A DNA stretch of 64,000 nucleotides, taken from Blumeriella jaapii. Taxonomy: Eukaryota; Ascomycota; Leotiomycetes; Helotiales; Drepanopezizaceae. The translations under genes were made by a program, and so were the position numbers. Numbering within the stretch: the stretch's first letter is position 1; each line of letters begins with the position of its first letter. A model generated the notes under the pieces. It ran no database searches. It saw only the letters and a list, made by a program, of their open reading frames with translations, and had not been told where the DNA came from. Shown piece by piece: positions 35,013-45,968 of this stretch. The stretch covers positions 1,922,001 to 1,986,000 of the forward strand of contig VWND01000001.1 in assembly GCA_009599575.1 (NCBI GenBank). The letters are read 5' to 3'.

Positions 35013-35219
35013 CTGTACAAGCAGCAAGTTCCCAGCCGCGTCGAACAGGATGCCGCGCGGCTCCGTCAAGCCCTGGGCCGCGAGTCGCGCCTCGAAGCCG
35101 TCCGCCAGCACCGGAGCCGCGAGGTTGTTCTTCAGGTTGCCCGTTACGGCCTCTGCGGCCGTGGCCGGGGCCGGGGCCAAAAAGAGCAGCATGTGGCGGA
35201 GAGGCACAGACATACACAC
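35013..35219 (-). pseudogene. N-terminal fragment of a sorbosone dehydrogenase-like gene
   Basis: The first about 70 residues contain a hydrophobic, Ala-rich start like a signal peptide (MLLFLAPAPATAAEA). They continue with NLKNNLAAPVLADGFEAR and GLTEPRGILFDAAGNLLLV, the opening of the fungal sorbosone/glucose dehydrogenase (six-bladed propeller) family. Full-length members have over 400 residues. Here, after LLLVQ, the frame enters unrelated sequence, and the 12-bp minisatellite begins about 170 bp further on. No later propeller blade is visible down to 33 kb. It could be the first exon before an intron, but no second exon is found, so I regard it as a remnant. Confidence 0.6.
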
Positions 35220-36985
35220 ACTGTAAAGAGAGATATGTAAGCGCGTGTGTCACGGAGACGCCACTTCTGGAGCAGCAAAAGGGACCGTGTCCACGGTGAA
35301 AGCAGAGAGCGTCGACATGAGACCGACACACTGTAGAAGCACAGCACAGCACAGCACAGGTCAGCGTAGCCAGCACGCCCTGCAGCCAAGAAGACAAGCT
35401 CCGAGCGACTGACTCTCTCTTGGGTGGCTGAGATAGATCCCCTGACCCAAGACATACCGACTGACTTACACACAACACAGTACTGTACGTGCGAGAAGAA
35501 AGGATAACGAGCCCCACCACAAAGGTCCAACAGCACCGGATCATCGATCCCCCATCCCTCACCTCCCCCAGCGTTCTCCCATTGCCCAGCCCTGCGACGC
35601 CCGAAGACCGATTAGGTCGTACGGTACAGTACATGCGGTACGAATCGCTCTTGTACTGTAGGAGTGAAGCCTCTCCCGAAGAACACAAACGACAGCTGTG
35701 GCCGTGCGAGCTCACCTCCCAACTTTTCCATCCGGCACTTCTCTCCTCAGGACAAAACCGACAGCCTTCCTTACCTAGGTACTGTAGTAGTAGTATATGT
35801 AGATAGATACCGACTACCTATCTGAGCCTTTCGAGCTTGCTTAGCTTAATAACCATAGCTGTGATCTGTATGTATCGCGGGCACCTGAGCTGGTCGGATC
35901 TAAGTACATACATACATACTGTATATACAGTACACAGTACAGTAAGTATTAATGGTGCCGTGCATCGACGAAAGTAAAAATAACGATCCATGACCGCCAA
36001 GAGCTCGCTTAGGTGCGGGGTATGTCACGTGTATTTGTTTACATCGAGGTTCCCGCCCCCGTCACCAACACACTCGCTCGAGAGAGCCCATCTCATCCAC
36101 CTAGCGAGACGGCGGACGAGAGGTGCAACGTTAACTTGGCACGCGATTGTTACGGATATTAATGATGATGATGAGTTCATGATGAGGAGCCATGACTTCG
36201 CTCCTTTTCTAATCATCTACTGCACATTTAAACTGTGTAGCGAGCTCATGATCGATCGATCGTTCCCCGTTCGTTGATGGGCACTTAGCCAGCCTGCAAT
36301 TCAGCGACGCCTCCATCCGGCCATGCCAGTTCATTTCCAAACCCCTCCTCTCCGTCCGCTTTGCCACCCACCACTACCACCACCACCCACTTGTCGAATG
36401 CACTCGAGCCACTGCCAGTCATCAATCAACCCCGCTCGCTCTCTCCCGCGCCTCGAACATGCTCAAGAAACACAAAAACAATACTCTACTTCTTACAAGA
36501 TAGGCGCCCTGCCCTCTGTTGCGCTCTAGAAACACAAATGCCAATGCATGCATCGTTCGTTGCTTTGGACCCTCATGCACCGCTGTCCTGAACGTGAAAA
36601 ATCCCACACCATGCAAAATCGTAGAAAACAAAGAAAGAAGAAAACAAGTAGAGGCTCGTTTCAACATTACGCATTGTTGCTGCCCGTGTGCCAGAAAGCC
36701 GTCATTCCCATCCAGCTGCCTTCTAGAGGTTGCATGATCTCTAGACCAAACAGGCTGATGGCATTCCCTTGGCGAGTGTCGAGGCGCATACAATGCAACA
36801 GTCGTTGCAAATCCCATTAGCAACACTCTCTAATCTATTTAGGAGGTGCAGAGGTCGTTGAGAGCAAGAGAAAGAAAATCGCTCCATCCCGCACTCGAAG
36901 CAAATCCCGTCGCTATGCAAGGAAAGAAATGTTGCATTGTCAAATGTACAAGGAGAAGATCATGAGACGTAGCGCTGGCATGTTG
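35220..36985. other. Intergenic region, no supported gene
   Basis: The stretch holds GTACAGTAC-type motifs near 35480, 35625 and 35930, an AGCAC repeat at about 35341-35358 and a CACGTG at about 36026. The part beyond 36850 is the presumed 3' UTR of the gene ending at 36986. Open frames are short shadows. Confidence 0.5.
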
Positions 36986-39900
36986 TTACACCACCGTCAT
37001 TAAATGCATCCTGTTGCCCAGGCTGCGGGTAGGGGAGCCGTCCAAGGATCCGCCAGCCAACATAGAGTTGTTGCTCTGACTCCGAAGAAGATGTTTCGGC
37101 GGGCTGGCGCTGGGATCGGTAAAGACTCGGGTGAAAGCCGGACTTGATTCTCGATGGGGTGTGATATCTGGACTATGAGGGTTGCCATCCGCTTTCCGTA
37201 TCAGGTCAGCCAATGTGCGGTTGAGCATACTCGCTCGGTGAACGAGATCGCGAAGGCTTGTCGTGTCGAAAGGCATCTTATTCGGCGATGATTGGCTTGC
37301 GAAAGCCTGAATCAGGGGATCTGACGTCGAACGATGCTGGTGCATGGTCTCCATGACGGACCGAGCAACGTCGGACGAGCTCTTCATACTCGAGTGACGA
37401 GGAGATGTTGACGGTGGTCGGAGATGGTCCTTGATCGGGGGGGTGTTTAGCATGCCAGGTCCAAAGATATCATCGTCAGGAGAGAAGACGGATCGTCGCC
37501 GAACAGCGTTACCATCGTACGTAAGGCCTGTAGGCTGACCGTGTCGATTCAAAACGTCGAACGCAGGATGAGAGATGGATAAATCCTCTGCGTCGGGCCC
37601 GCTTTGGTGATAATCGTCGTCGTCCGACACGTCTCGATCAAACACATCGGAGGAAGGAGAATCGGGTGTTGACTGATCCAGAACCTCCTCGTCTGGAACT
37701 GCGAGGGCAATAATACCTTCTGCCTCTTGCCAGAGTGTTGCAGATGGTCCGTTCAGCAGGTCCTTCTCTTTGGCCAATAGTCGCAATCTCTTCAAATCTT
37801 CGACCAGCAGACACACTTCTCGAATCTGTCCTACATGTCCAACCACATTTGCTTGGCTGGCTTGGATTGCCGGTGGAACTAGCATGCCGCTGTTTTCCAT
37901 CTTGAAATCCCCGTCTTCAGTGTCATCCATCTCATTAGTTTCGTCAAATTCAAAGTCCCCATCCCAATCCTCACTGACACCCTTGCCACCAAGGCCCCAG
38001 GTCCCAAATTTTGGGATCAAGGTCGTACGCTCGCGCTGGCCAGCGACATCAGGGACCACTGGTACGCTCTGGCTTCGGATGTGCAGAACGCTTGGGCCTC
38101 TGCGTCCAACAGCGCGTCCGCCTCTGCCATCAGCCATTTGCGAGATGTGAGCTGTTTTGGGGCGCAGAGACTTTCCCATGGTACCTGCTTTCTCTGCGGA
38201 CATTGGCTCAGACCAATCAAAAATGGTGCTCCTTGATCTCTCTGTAGACAGTCCATTGATCGAATTCATGGGCCCAGAGTGCGTCATATCTGCTAATGCT
38301 GCTCGGAAGCCGTGGCTTACCTTTCTGGAATTCATTGAACTCGAGGGAGGAGACAGCTGACTGCCGACTTCTAGATTTTCATCGTCTCGGGTCCAATCCT
38401 CATCCTCGTCCTCCTCGTCCAATGACAGATTATTGAAATCCTTTGTAGCGAGGCAGAAGCTTGGCGGCGATGATGGAATGCTTTCCTCAACCACAGGCCT
38501 AGTGTGTTTGCGGACCGGTGTTTCGTGGCCATCTTCCTGTGAGGACCTTCCGCCGCCTTTGACAGGAGTTGACATTCCTTCGTCATCCTCCAGAATCCTG
38601 TTGTTGCCCTCTTGGAAGCCTCCATTGGCCAGCATCTCGTGGATAGAAAGCCGTTTGCTTTTTGAAATGCCGCTTACGCTCGGTGGAGACTCGTCGAACA
38701 TGGAATCTAGGGCCGCGTTATGAGAACGTACGCTACCAGTGGCTCCAGACCGCAGAGAATCATAGACCGTCTCACTTTGGAAATCCATATCATCATCCTC
38801 ACCACAATTTAATCCTTTCATGTCGTTATCTGATCCAACCAGGGTCGAGGATCGATCGGTAAGCTCGGACAACCGGAGTGGCTTTGAGCTAGCGGTTCCA
38901 ACGGATGGAAGAGACGCCGGCGACGCATGGCTCATAGAAGACACAGATGTAGTCGTGGTATTATTATGTATGATAGTAGAACGACTTCCATGAGGGCCAG
39001 ACGAGGGGGAGGAAACCAGTCTTAGTCGAGCTAAATCAACGTTGAAACTTGACAGCCGGGACAAAGGAGGCAAGGGCGATGAACTGTTGCGGCTCCGTCT
39101 CGGAAGATGGTTGGCGAACGGATCATTGGAGGACGGATCTTGCGGAGGCGGCAAGGATTGGTTTTGGGAGACACCCGGGTCATTGGTGGGAGGAAACTTG
39201 CTAGCTGCGGTACCGTGTGCTATGGGAGTCTTTCGATCAGGCGAAGGCGCTGACGAGTAACGCCGACCGCCACCTTCATTTCGCGCCCCCCGCTTGCTGC
39301 CTCTCAGGCTGACCGACCTCGAAACCCACGAGCTTGGGGAGCTGAAGTGCATTGACAAGGAGCGGCGAGGACGAGTTCGTGATTCTGCGGCCACCTCCAC
39401 AGAAGGTAAAGGCGTATCCTCCGCAGCATCCACACCATCGTCCTCGAGCTCGAAGCTGTCATCGCAGTAGACTGTGGAGTTATTCCTGCCACGCACAACA
39501 TTTCCAGGCTTCACCAAAATCGGCTTGGCACTGTCATGATAGATGATCCTCCTCGAGGTCGAAGAGGGGATTGTCAGGCTCCCATCGCTCAATCTTCCTG
39601 ATGCTCGTTCCTTTGATATCTTGATCGGTTGGGAGTCGAAGTAAAGGCGCCACGTACGACGAGATTCTGCCGTGCCATTTCTGCTAGACGGGGTGACCCG
39701 CTTTTGGTCCGAGGGGCTGAGTTGTCTTGGCTCCTGTGTGTTGGAAGAATCGTCCTTGAACTGCTGCTGCAGCGTGACGGAACGCTGATGGCTTGTAGCT
39801 GGTCTGCGTAGGGTGGGAACCTGCGAGTGGGTTCGTCTCCGGGAAACTGGTCCACTTGTCGCCCTCCCAGGTGCATTCCTCTTCACCAATTTATTTGCAT

Positions 39901-40597
39901 GCAATTGGGCCGAGCTGTCAGTAGGACTTGACAGTATCGGGCCAGTAAAGCTGTGCCACGCGGGAAACGAAGGAGAGTCTGGCCCAACACTGGATCTAGG
40001 ACTGTTGTTATGGGAATTGGGCAGTGATGACAATTTCCTTATCCAGGACCCTCTTGAGGAAACGGATTCCCTGCGCGTCTCCTCATCCGAACGAGAGAAG
40101 ACTTCCTCGTGTCTGAAGACTGATGACCTGCACCCGCTATTGTAGGTTTGGATCTCCAGTCTCGTCTTCGTCGTGACCGGGGGCCGATGGCGGAGGGTTA
40201 AGGGCGGGTTCGAGGGGGATCCGGACGAGAGCTTTGTTGGCTCGACGGCGGCGACAGCGGTGCTGGTAGCTGGTCGCGCAATCGGGGACGACAAGCTGGA
40301 CGCATTGTGGACCACCACGCCGTCGAGGTCCCCTGCTCTTCTCCTCTGGGATGATGTGTGTGGTGAGCCCCGACGCTCTGTTCGTCCCAATGCCAGTCCG
40401 GCGGCCGCAATTCCCACGGTACTCGAAGCCACGAGCTGTGAGATCTTAGCAGATGTCTTCTCTCTGGGGAGACCGGCGGCACCATGGCCCTGCCCGAGAC
40501 GGGCATCGACTGGCCAGGCAGTGCTGTGAGGCCGGAGACGCGGTGGTGGGAGTGGCATCCTCCAGGAAGGGGGACTCACGCTGGGGAGCGTATTCAT
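36986..40597 (-). CDS. Large Ser/Pro-rich conserved fungal protein of unknown function
   Basis: A single uninterrupted frame of 1,203 residues. Most is polar and disordered (Ser/Pro/Arg and acidic blocks). Two parts look conserved. One, around residue 150-330, has a SSRGSWIRKLSSLP block and RTWRLYF. The other is a C-terminal part with FGTWGLGGKGVSEDWDGDFEF followed by acidic residues and a predicted helix REVCLLVEDLKRLRLLAKEKDLL. I recall this C-terminal pattern in uncharacterised Pezizomycotina proteins. A resemblance of the W-x-DDFE-type patch to Byr4/Bfa1 septation regulators is possible but unproven. A short hydrophobic Ala-rich stretch near residue 55-70 (STVGIAAAGLALG) might be membrane-associated. 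The start at 40597 is the only upstream ATG in frame that I considered. Confidence 0.85.
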   Translation of the reverse strand: MNTLPSVSPPSWRMPLPPPRLRPHSTAWPVDARLGQGHGAAGLPREKTSAKISQLVASSTVGIAAAGLALGRTERRGSPHTSSQRRRAGDLDGVVVHNASSLSSPIARPATSTAVAAVEPTKLSSGSPSNPPLTLRHRPPVTTKTRLEIQTYNSGCRSSVFRHEEVFSRSDEETRRESVSSRGSWIRKLSSLPNSHNNSPRSSVGPDSPSFPAWHSFTGPILSSPTDSSAQLHANKLVKRNAPGRATSGPVSRRRTHSQVPTLRRPATSHQRSVTLQQQFKDDSSNTQEPRQLSPSDQKRVTPSSRNGTAESRRTWRLYFDSQPIKISKERASGRLSDGSLTIPSSTSRRIIYHDSAKPILVKPGNVVRGRNNSTVYCDDSFELEDDGVDAAEDTPLPSVEVAAESRTRPRRSLSMHFSSPSSWVSRSVSLRGSKRGARNEGGGRRYSSAPSPDRKTPIAHGTAASKFPPTNDPGVSQNQSLPPPQDPSSNDPFANHLPRRSRNSSSPLPPLSRLSSFNVDLARLRLVSSPSSGPHGSRSTIIHNNTTTTSVSSMSHASPASLPSVGTASSKPLRLSELTDRSSTLVGSDNDMKGLNCGEDDDMDFQSETVYDSLRSGATGSVRSHNAALDSMFDESPPSVSGISKSKRLSIHEMLANGGFQEGNNRILEDDEGMSTPVKGGGRSSQEDGHETPVRKHTRPVVEESIPSSPPSFCLATKDFNNLSLDEEDEDEDWTRDDENLEVGSQLSPPSSSMNSRKVSHGFRAALADMTHSGPMNSINGLSTERSRSTIFDWSEPMSAEKAGTMGKSLRPKTAHISQMADGRGGRAVGRRGPSVLHIRSQSVPVVPDVAGQRERTTLIPKFGTWGLGGKGVSEDWDGDFEFDETNEMDDTEDGDFKMENSGMLVPPAIQASQANVVGHVGQIREVCLLVEDLKRLRLLAKEKDLLNGPSATLWQEAEGIIALAVPDEEVLDQSTPDSPSSDVFDRDVSDDDDYHQSGPDAEDLSISHPAFDVLNRHGQPTGLTYDGNAVRRRSVFSPDDDIFGPGMLNTPPIKDHLRPPSTSPRHSSMKSSSDVARSVMETMHQHRSTSDPLIQAFASQSSPNKMPFDTTSLRDLVHRASMLNRTLADLIRKADGNPHSPDITPHRESSPAFTRVFTDPSASPPKHLLRSQSNNSMLAGGSLDGSPTRSLGNRMHLMTVV

Positions 40598-41529
40598 GGT
40601 GGAGTTACGCCCTCAGGCACGCCGGCCTGCAAGACAGGAAAGCACCGAAGATAGTCGTGATGCTGCGTAGACTCAAGAGCATGGTCGACGGTGGGCCATG
40701 GCACCTGCTCTCGAGGTCGGAGAGAAGGGGAGACGAGGGAGGGGAGGGCAAGGGAGAGAGAAGGTGTTGTGCAGCGGTGGTGTTTGGGAGGTGTCAGTGG
40801 TGTTGTTGGTAGTGTTGTGGTGTTGTGATGTTGTGGTTGTGGTTGTGGTGTTGGTGTTGGTGTTGAGGTGCCCAGCAGAAAGTAAACACCAGGATTATTA
40901 TTTGACGTTCATGTGGGGCGGTGAAGGGGTGGATAAGAGCGAACAACCTTTTTCTCGAGTTGTGCTAGGTCAGGTCATGGGCCGAGGACGAGGGTCACGA
41001 ACGTCGTCGTCGTTCTTCTCTTTTGCTTCCCTTCCCCCTTCACCCGTCACCCTTCCGCGCCTTTGCGTCGCATTTTATTTGCATGTTTGGCTGAGAAGCA
41101 GCCCGGTCCCTCGTTTCGGTTTCGTCGCCCAAATTGCATGCCTGTGCGCGTCGACTTGCGTGCAGCAACGAAGACGCTACCAAGTCCTGCTACGGCTCGA
41201 CGATGCTGTACAGTATAGCGCTCTACAGCTCTGCCTACAGCTCTACAGCTCCACGGCTCCACTACAGCTCTGCTAAAAAGACTAAAAGTCTACGATGGAC
41301 GACGTATAGGCCGGCTTCTACGGTGGGCCCCCGCCCCAGCGCATTCTAGCCGGCTTCTAACTTCGGCGCCTCAGCGCCCGTACGGCATCCTTCCTCTAGG
41401 CATGTACTATACAGGACATCGTATAAAAGCCCGATTTCCAAGGACCATCCTGGCCCCGATTCCCGCCTGGATGTGATGCACAAACCTGACAACGAGGGGG
41501 TGCCCGTCTGCCTTGATTTGCTGGCAGTG

Positions 41530-41561
41530 ACTGACTGACTGACTGACTGGCTGGCTGACTG

Positions 41562-41602
<41 letters not shown>
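41530..41602 (+). repeat. TGAC/TGGC tetranucleotide array
   Basis: About 18 tetranucleotide units, CTGA changing to CTGG along the array. Confidence 0.85.
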
Positions 41603-41603
<1 letters not shown>

Positions 41604-42263
41604 TGGGTCGGCTACGAAAAGTGGGCTTGCACCAGATGGAATGGAAGCTGGTAGGTAAATACAGTACAATGCAGTACAGTACCGTACAGACACACACACA
41701 CACACACACACAGTACAGACATACAGTCCTAAGGAGAAATCAGAGCGGATGGCATTGTTTGCTCTCAGCAGCCACACGAGGATCCGGACCATACGGAATG
41801 CTGGCTGGCCGGCAAGGTATGTGCTCCTTCCTGCTCGTCATCGGAAAGGACAAGGCCAGGATATCGCCGACTGTCAAGGGAATATACAGGTTGCGAATAT
41901 ACCTGCACATACGCCGTCAACCCGAGAGGCTTCGCTTCGCTGAAGACCCTACGAGTTACGACATGCCATTGTTCGTGAAACCCTCAGCCGGCTATCGCGG
42001 ATTCGCGATCGACGAATCTTTTTTGCCCTCAGACGGAGAAATCCAATCCACGGCGGGCCGGCTACAGCGCGTCACAAAGATCCTGTAGGGAGAAATGGCG
42101 ACTCGCAGATGCCACTAAATCTCTTTCATCCTATCCTCTCTCGTCGGCTGCCAGGCATCAGACGCTGTGTTACTGTTGACATCCCGTCCGAGCACGAGCA
42201 ATCCAGCTTTCAGGACCCTAATACAATGCGTTATATCTCGTAGGGAACGGGCATCTGGCTATT

Positions 42264-42322
42264 GCTTGCTTGCCTGCTTGCTTGCCTGCTTGCTTGCCTG
42301 CCTGCTTGCTTGCTTGCTTCTT
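42264..42322 (+). repeat. GCTT/GCCT tetranucleotide array
   Basis: About 14 units alternating GCTT and GCCT. Confidence 0.85.
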
Positions 42323-42707
42323 CCTGTGGGGCCGTTACACCCGTCTCCATAAATCCTCTGCGTGTCGCTCGCTTTGGTGCACAATGCAGCTACAGCAGAT
42401 GGCTGAAGCGCTGCTAACTAGATGTGTTTCATGTAGGTAGGCCACCCAAGATAGGCAGCCTATGGAAAGCCCACCAGCAATCAGATTCGAAGGTGCTACA
42501 GTATATACATACTGTACCTATTGTTGCACGCACGAGTTTGGTGTGGCCGAGGTAGGTCCCAACAATTCGGCAATTGGTAAAAGTCAGATCTGACTTTGAC
42601 GGATGTCAACAAACAAGCACATTGTATTTTTATCTGCCTTCAGAAAGCCGTACAGAGACACTCAAGATTAGTCGACCCAAGAATTTCCTCACTCGGGAAG
42701 GCCAGAT

Positions 42708-42790
42708 CTCTCTGCTCGTATGTCTGCTCGTATGAGCAGAGATAAAGATCTGCTGCTCGTATGAGCAGAGAAAAAGATCTGCTCGCTCAT
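42708..42790. repeat. Direct and inverted repeats of CTGCTCGTATGAGCAG
   Basis: The palindromic core CTGCTCGTATGAGCAG occurs twice, with partial copies on each side, separated by AGATAAAGATCTG and AGAAAAAGATCTG. Each unit could form a hairpin with a short loop. Confidence 0.8.
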
Positions 42791-42837
42791 GTCACTTATC
42801 TTTAATATCGGAGTAATCACATCTGATGCAAAATCCT

Positions 42838-42885
42838 CCCCCCCCCCCCCCCCCCCCACCCCCCCCCCCCCCCCCCCCCCCCCCC
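42838..42885 (+). repeat. Poly-C tract of 48 bases with one A
   Basis: Twenty C, a single A at 42858, then 27 C, followed by AAAAA. Confidence 0.95.
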
Positions 42886-45800
42886 AAAAATCCCTCAGGA
42901 ATCCTTCCTCCTGACGCTCCCAGCTCTGCCCAAGGAATTTTAAGCCTCCCGCAACGCAACCTTATAATACAGCAATTGTCATGAACCATCTTCTGACATA
43001 CTTCTACCCAAAGAAGGAAAGAGGTGAGAAAGTATGAGAGTAAACAAGGCCTTCTCTAGTGTGGGAATATGCCAAGGATCGTTCGACATTCAGGATGCCC
43101 GGACAACAACACTGATTTTCAAGTGCTAACATCCAATACTTCTCCACGAATTGCTCGGCCGAAGGTTTCTCTGCATGTGGATAGGTACGGATTCAGCATC
43201 ACTTCCTTTCCCAAACCATTGGCCAGGGCTCATCGTCTCAACATACTATAGTACACACTTGTTTTCCAGCATTCCAGCCGCACGCGTGCATCCTCCACTC
43301 ACGAGCTCGAATCTTGCTCTCCCAGAGACCGGACTGGAATGAGCCCTCCTTCCCTTTCAGCTCTTCCGAGCTCTTTGTTGTGCTGGAAAGATGCAGCCTT
43401 ATATTCCAGATTCTACAATACCTTGTGAGACGACAGGAGTTGTCGTCATTGACACTCCCCGGCCAAGCTACATACATACTGTACTGTACAGTATTGCTCC
43501 ACTCCGAGTCTTTTGGCCGGACCTCAACTCAGCTCAAGTTCTGATACACATCCGCCAAGAGGCTCCCGACAGGCGGAGACACATCGGTCAACACGGATTG
43601 CGCTGCAAGGCCGCCGCCGCACAACGCCGATCCAAATTGTAGGCAGTATGTGCAGTGAGTAGAAGTTGAAAGCACTTTAAATGAGAAAGCAGGTCCCCGT
43701 TAAACCGTAAACTCACGCCCGAGTCGCGGATGACCAGAGTCCAATGGATTCGGGCCATATTCCCCGTCCTGCAGCAGAAGCAAGGGCAATTAATTGCCTG
43801 CATTTCATAATATGGACATGCCAAGCTCGCTTCGTCCGGTAGGCCCCCCGAGTGCGAGACTTTCGGGAATACTTAGGTGAAAGCCTCAGGACTAGACTGG
43901 GCGGCGGCGAGCAGAAGAAAGTCGGCTTGGTGATTGCCAAGACGTGGTTATGAGTTGTCCCTCTTGTACCCTCTCTTCACATGGCCCCTGTTGACATTGG
44001 TATAAATCTTTGGGTTCTGCTCCGGAGACTTCTAGATCCCTTTTTGACTTCCGATCCATGACCAAACCGGCGGATGGATGTTCTTTTTACGCGGTACTCC
44101 GAGCAGGGGTACCCAGAAGCAGTACGTACGGATGCCTCTACAAGTACGAAGTACTTCCAGTCTGTTAGCACAGAAAGATGTTGAAACAAACCTTCCACAT
44201 GAACTTGTTACTTGGCGAACGGCACGAGAGAAAGATAAAAAAACGAAAAACGAAAAAGAAACGAGACGAAAAAACTCAGCGGAATATTGAACGTTAACTT
44301 AAATGCTCCTCGGCAGGTAGTCTACATTACATATGTACAGTACAATCAAATGATCAACATAATTATTACCGGGCGCGATGGCAAATCTTTCCAGCCGATG
44401 CAAGACGCAGATAGATGCGCAAAGCCGGGAAGAGAAGCTGAGACTGGACAACGCATACCCGCACTAATCCAAATCCAAGGCCACGCCCCATCCTTTTGAA
44501 ATCACGGCTACTTTACTGTACAGTACATGTGTACGGTACATACAGTACCTACAGTACCATCCGTCCATCACAGCTCGAATGCTCCAAGAATCCCAGGAAT
44601 CACGTTCCGGGATAACGATCATGTGTACTTACAGTATGTACAGTACAGTATCTCAAGAGTCAGGAAGCGACAGAATGGCTGCCGAGCTGTCCCAACCCAA
44701 GATATCCCTTGCGTTTAAGATATGCTTTTTATGAAAAGCCGATGAACCACTGAAACAGTGAACACCAAAAAAAGGATCGTCTCTTAATCGCGTGCCATGC
44801 TGCGCATTAAGACCTCGGAATAACAAGCGAGCCCAGCGAACCAATAATAAGCGATTATGTACAGTCACGAAATGAATTCAAAAGGACACGCCAAGTCCCA
44901 AAATCCCATCATGTTTTGAACTTTCCAATCCCACTGCGGTACTGTATGTACTGTGCTGTACTGTACTGTACCTGCTCGAGACGCGGCTGTTTCGTGCCAC
45001 AAAACGTGCGAAGTGAATTGAAACCAAACCAAACGAAACGAAACGAAACGAAACGAAAAGGAGACGGAGAGGCGCTGCCTGCTGCAGCTTCGTTTCACTT
45101 CACTTCAACTTGAGGATGAGGATGAAGATTATCGGTTCAGAGCGTTCTCGTACTTTTTCAGCTGCTCAAAGCATCGATCTATTTCTTCTGCCGTGCGGTC
45201 ATCCTCGGACCCCAATCTGCTTGCTGATCAGCGAGAAATGATACAAACTGGCAGGAGGAGCAGGCAGCGAGCGGCATGAATTCATGACCTGCAAGGGAGC
45301 TGGGCTTCACTTTTGTTGGAATCTATATTTAGATGGGTATGTACAGTACAGCACAGTACATACAGTAGGTATTGTGCGTAGATCTCGCCGCCACCTCGCT
45401 TGCTCTGCGCTCAGATAGGTATGTACCGTACAGTACAGTATCTCGTTCCCAGCTCTCACAACAGTCTCTCTCTCTCCCTCTCTCCTGTTCATTCCCAGGT
45501 ACAGTAAACAATGCGGTCCGAGAGCCCGAGCTTCTTGATCGATCGGTTACCTAGATATACTTTTCTCTCTCTACGAAGTAAATTGTCATCATCATAACGA
45601 CGTCACACGCTCGGCTCCAAATCTATCTACCTTTCGATCGCCCGTCGTCCAAGCCCAAATAGCCCTTCGCCTTCCTTTCCACCGCTCGGAGTAAACAATC
45701 TAACGTGACATTCCGCCGCTTCGGATCAAGGCTAAGTAAGTACAGTACAGTACAATGCAGTGCAGTACAGTACAGTACAGTACAGAAAAAACCCTCCTCC

Positions 45801-45937
45801 TGCCTTTTTCCGCTTTCACGTTTGCTTTGCATCCCTGCATCGTTTTCTCGGGGGGGAGGGGGGGGGGGTTTCGCCCCCGCGTGTCCCTCTCTTCCTCCCG
45901 AGAAGGATGTAGAGATAACATTATTGCACCCCTGCCA

Positions 45938-45938
<1 letters not shown>

Positions 45939-45963
<25 letters not shown>
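45939..45963 (+). repeat. Poly-A tract followed by GA-rich sequence
   Basis: About 25 A, then AGAGAAG repeats to about 45998. A GGGGGGA-type G run lies upstream at 45851-45868. Confidence 0.9.

Positions 45964-45968
<5 letters not shown>

Noticed and set aside
34539..35240. Long frames on both strands through the 12-bp repeat (His-Ser-Gly-Leu and Met-Glu-Thr-Arg repeats)
   Set aside because: The repeat unit is a multiple of three and lacks stops, so open frames arise automatically. No conserved sequence flanks them.
41621..42088. 155-residue plus-strand frame
   Set aside because: It runs through the CA microsatellite and GTAC motifs and has no recognisable domain.
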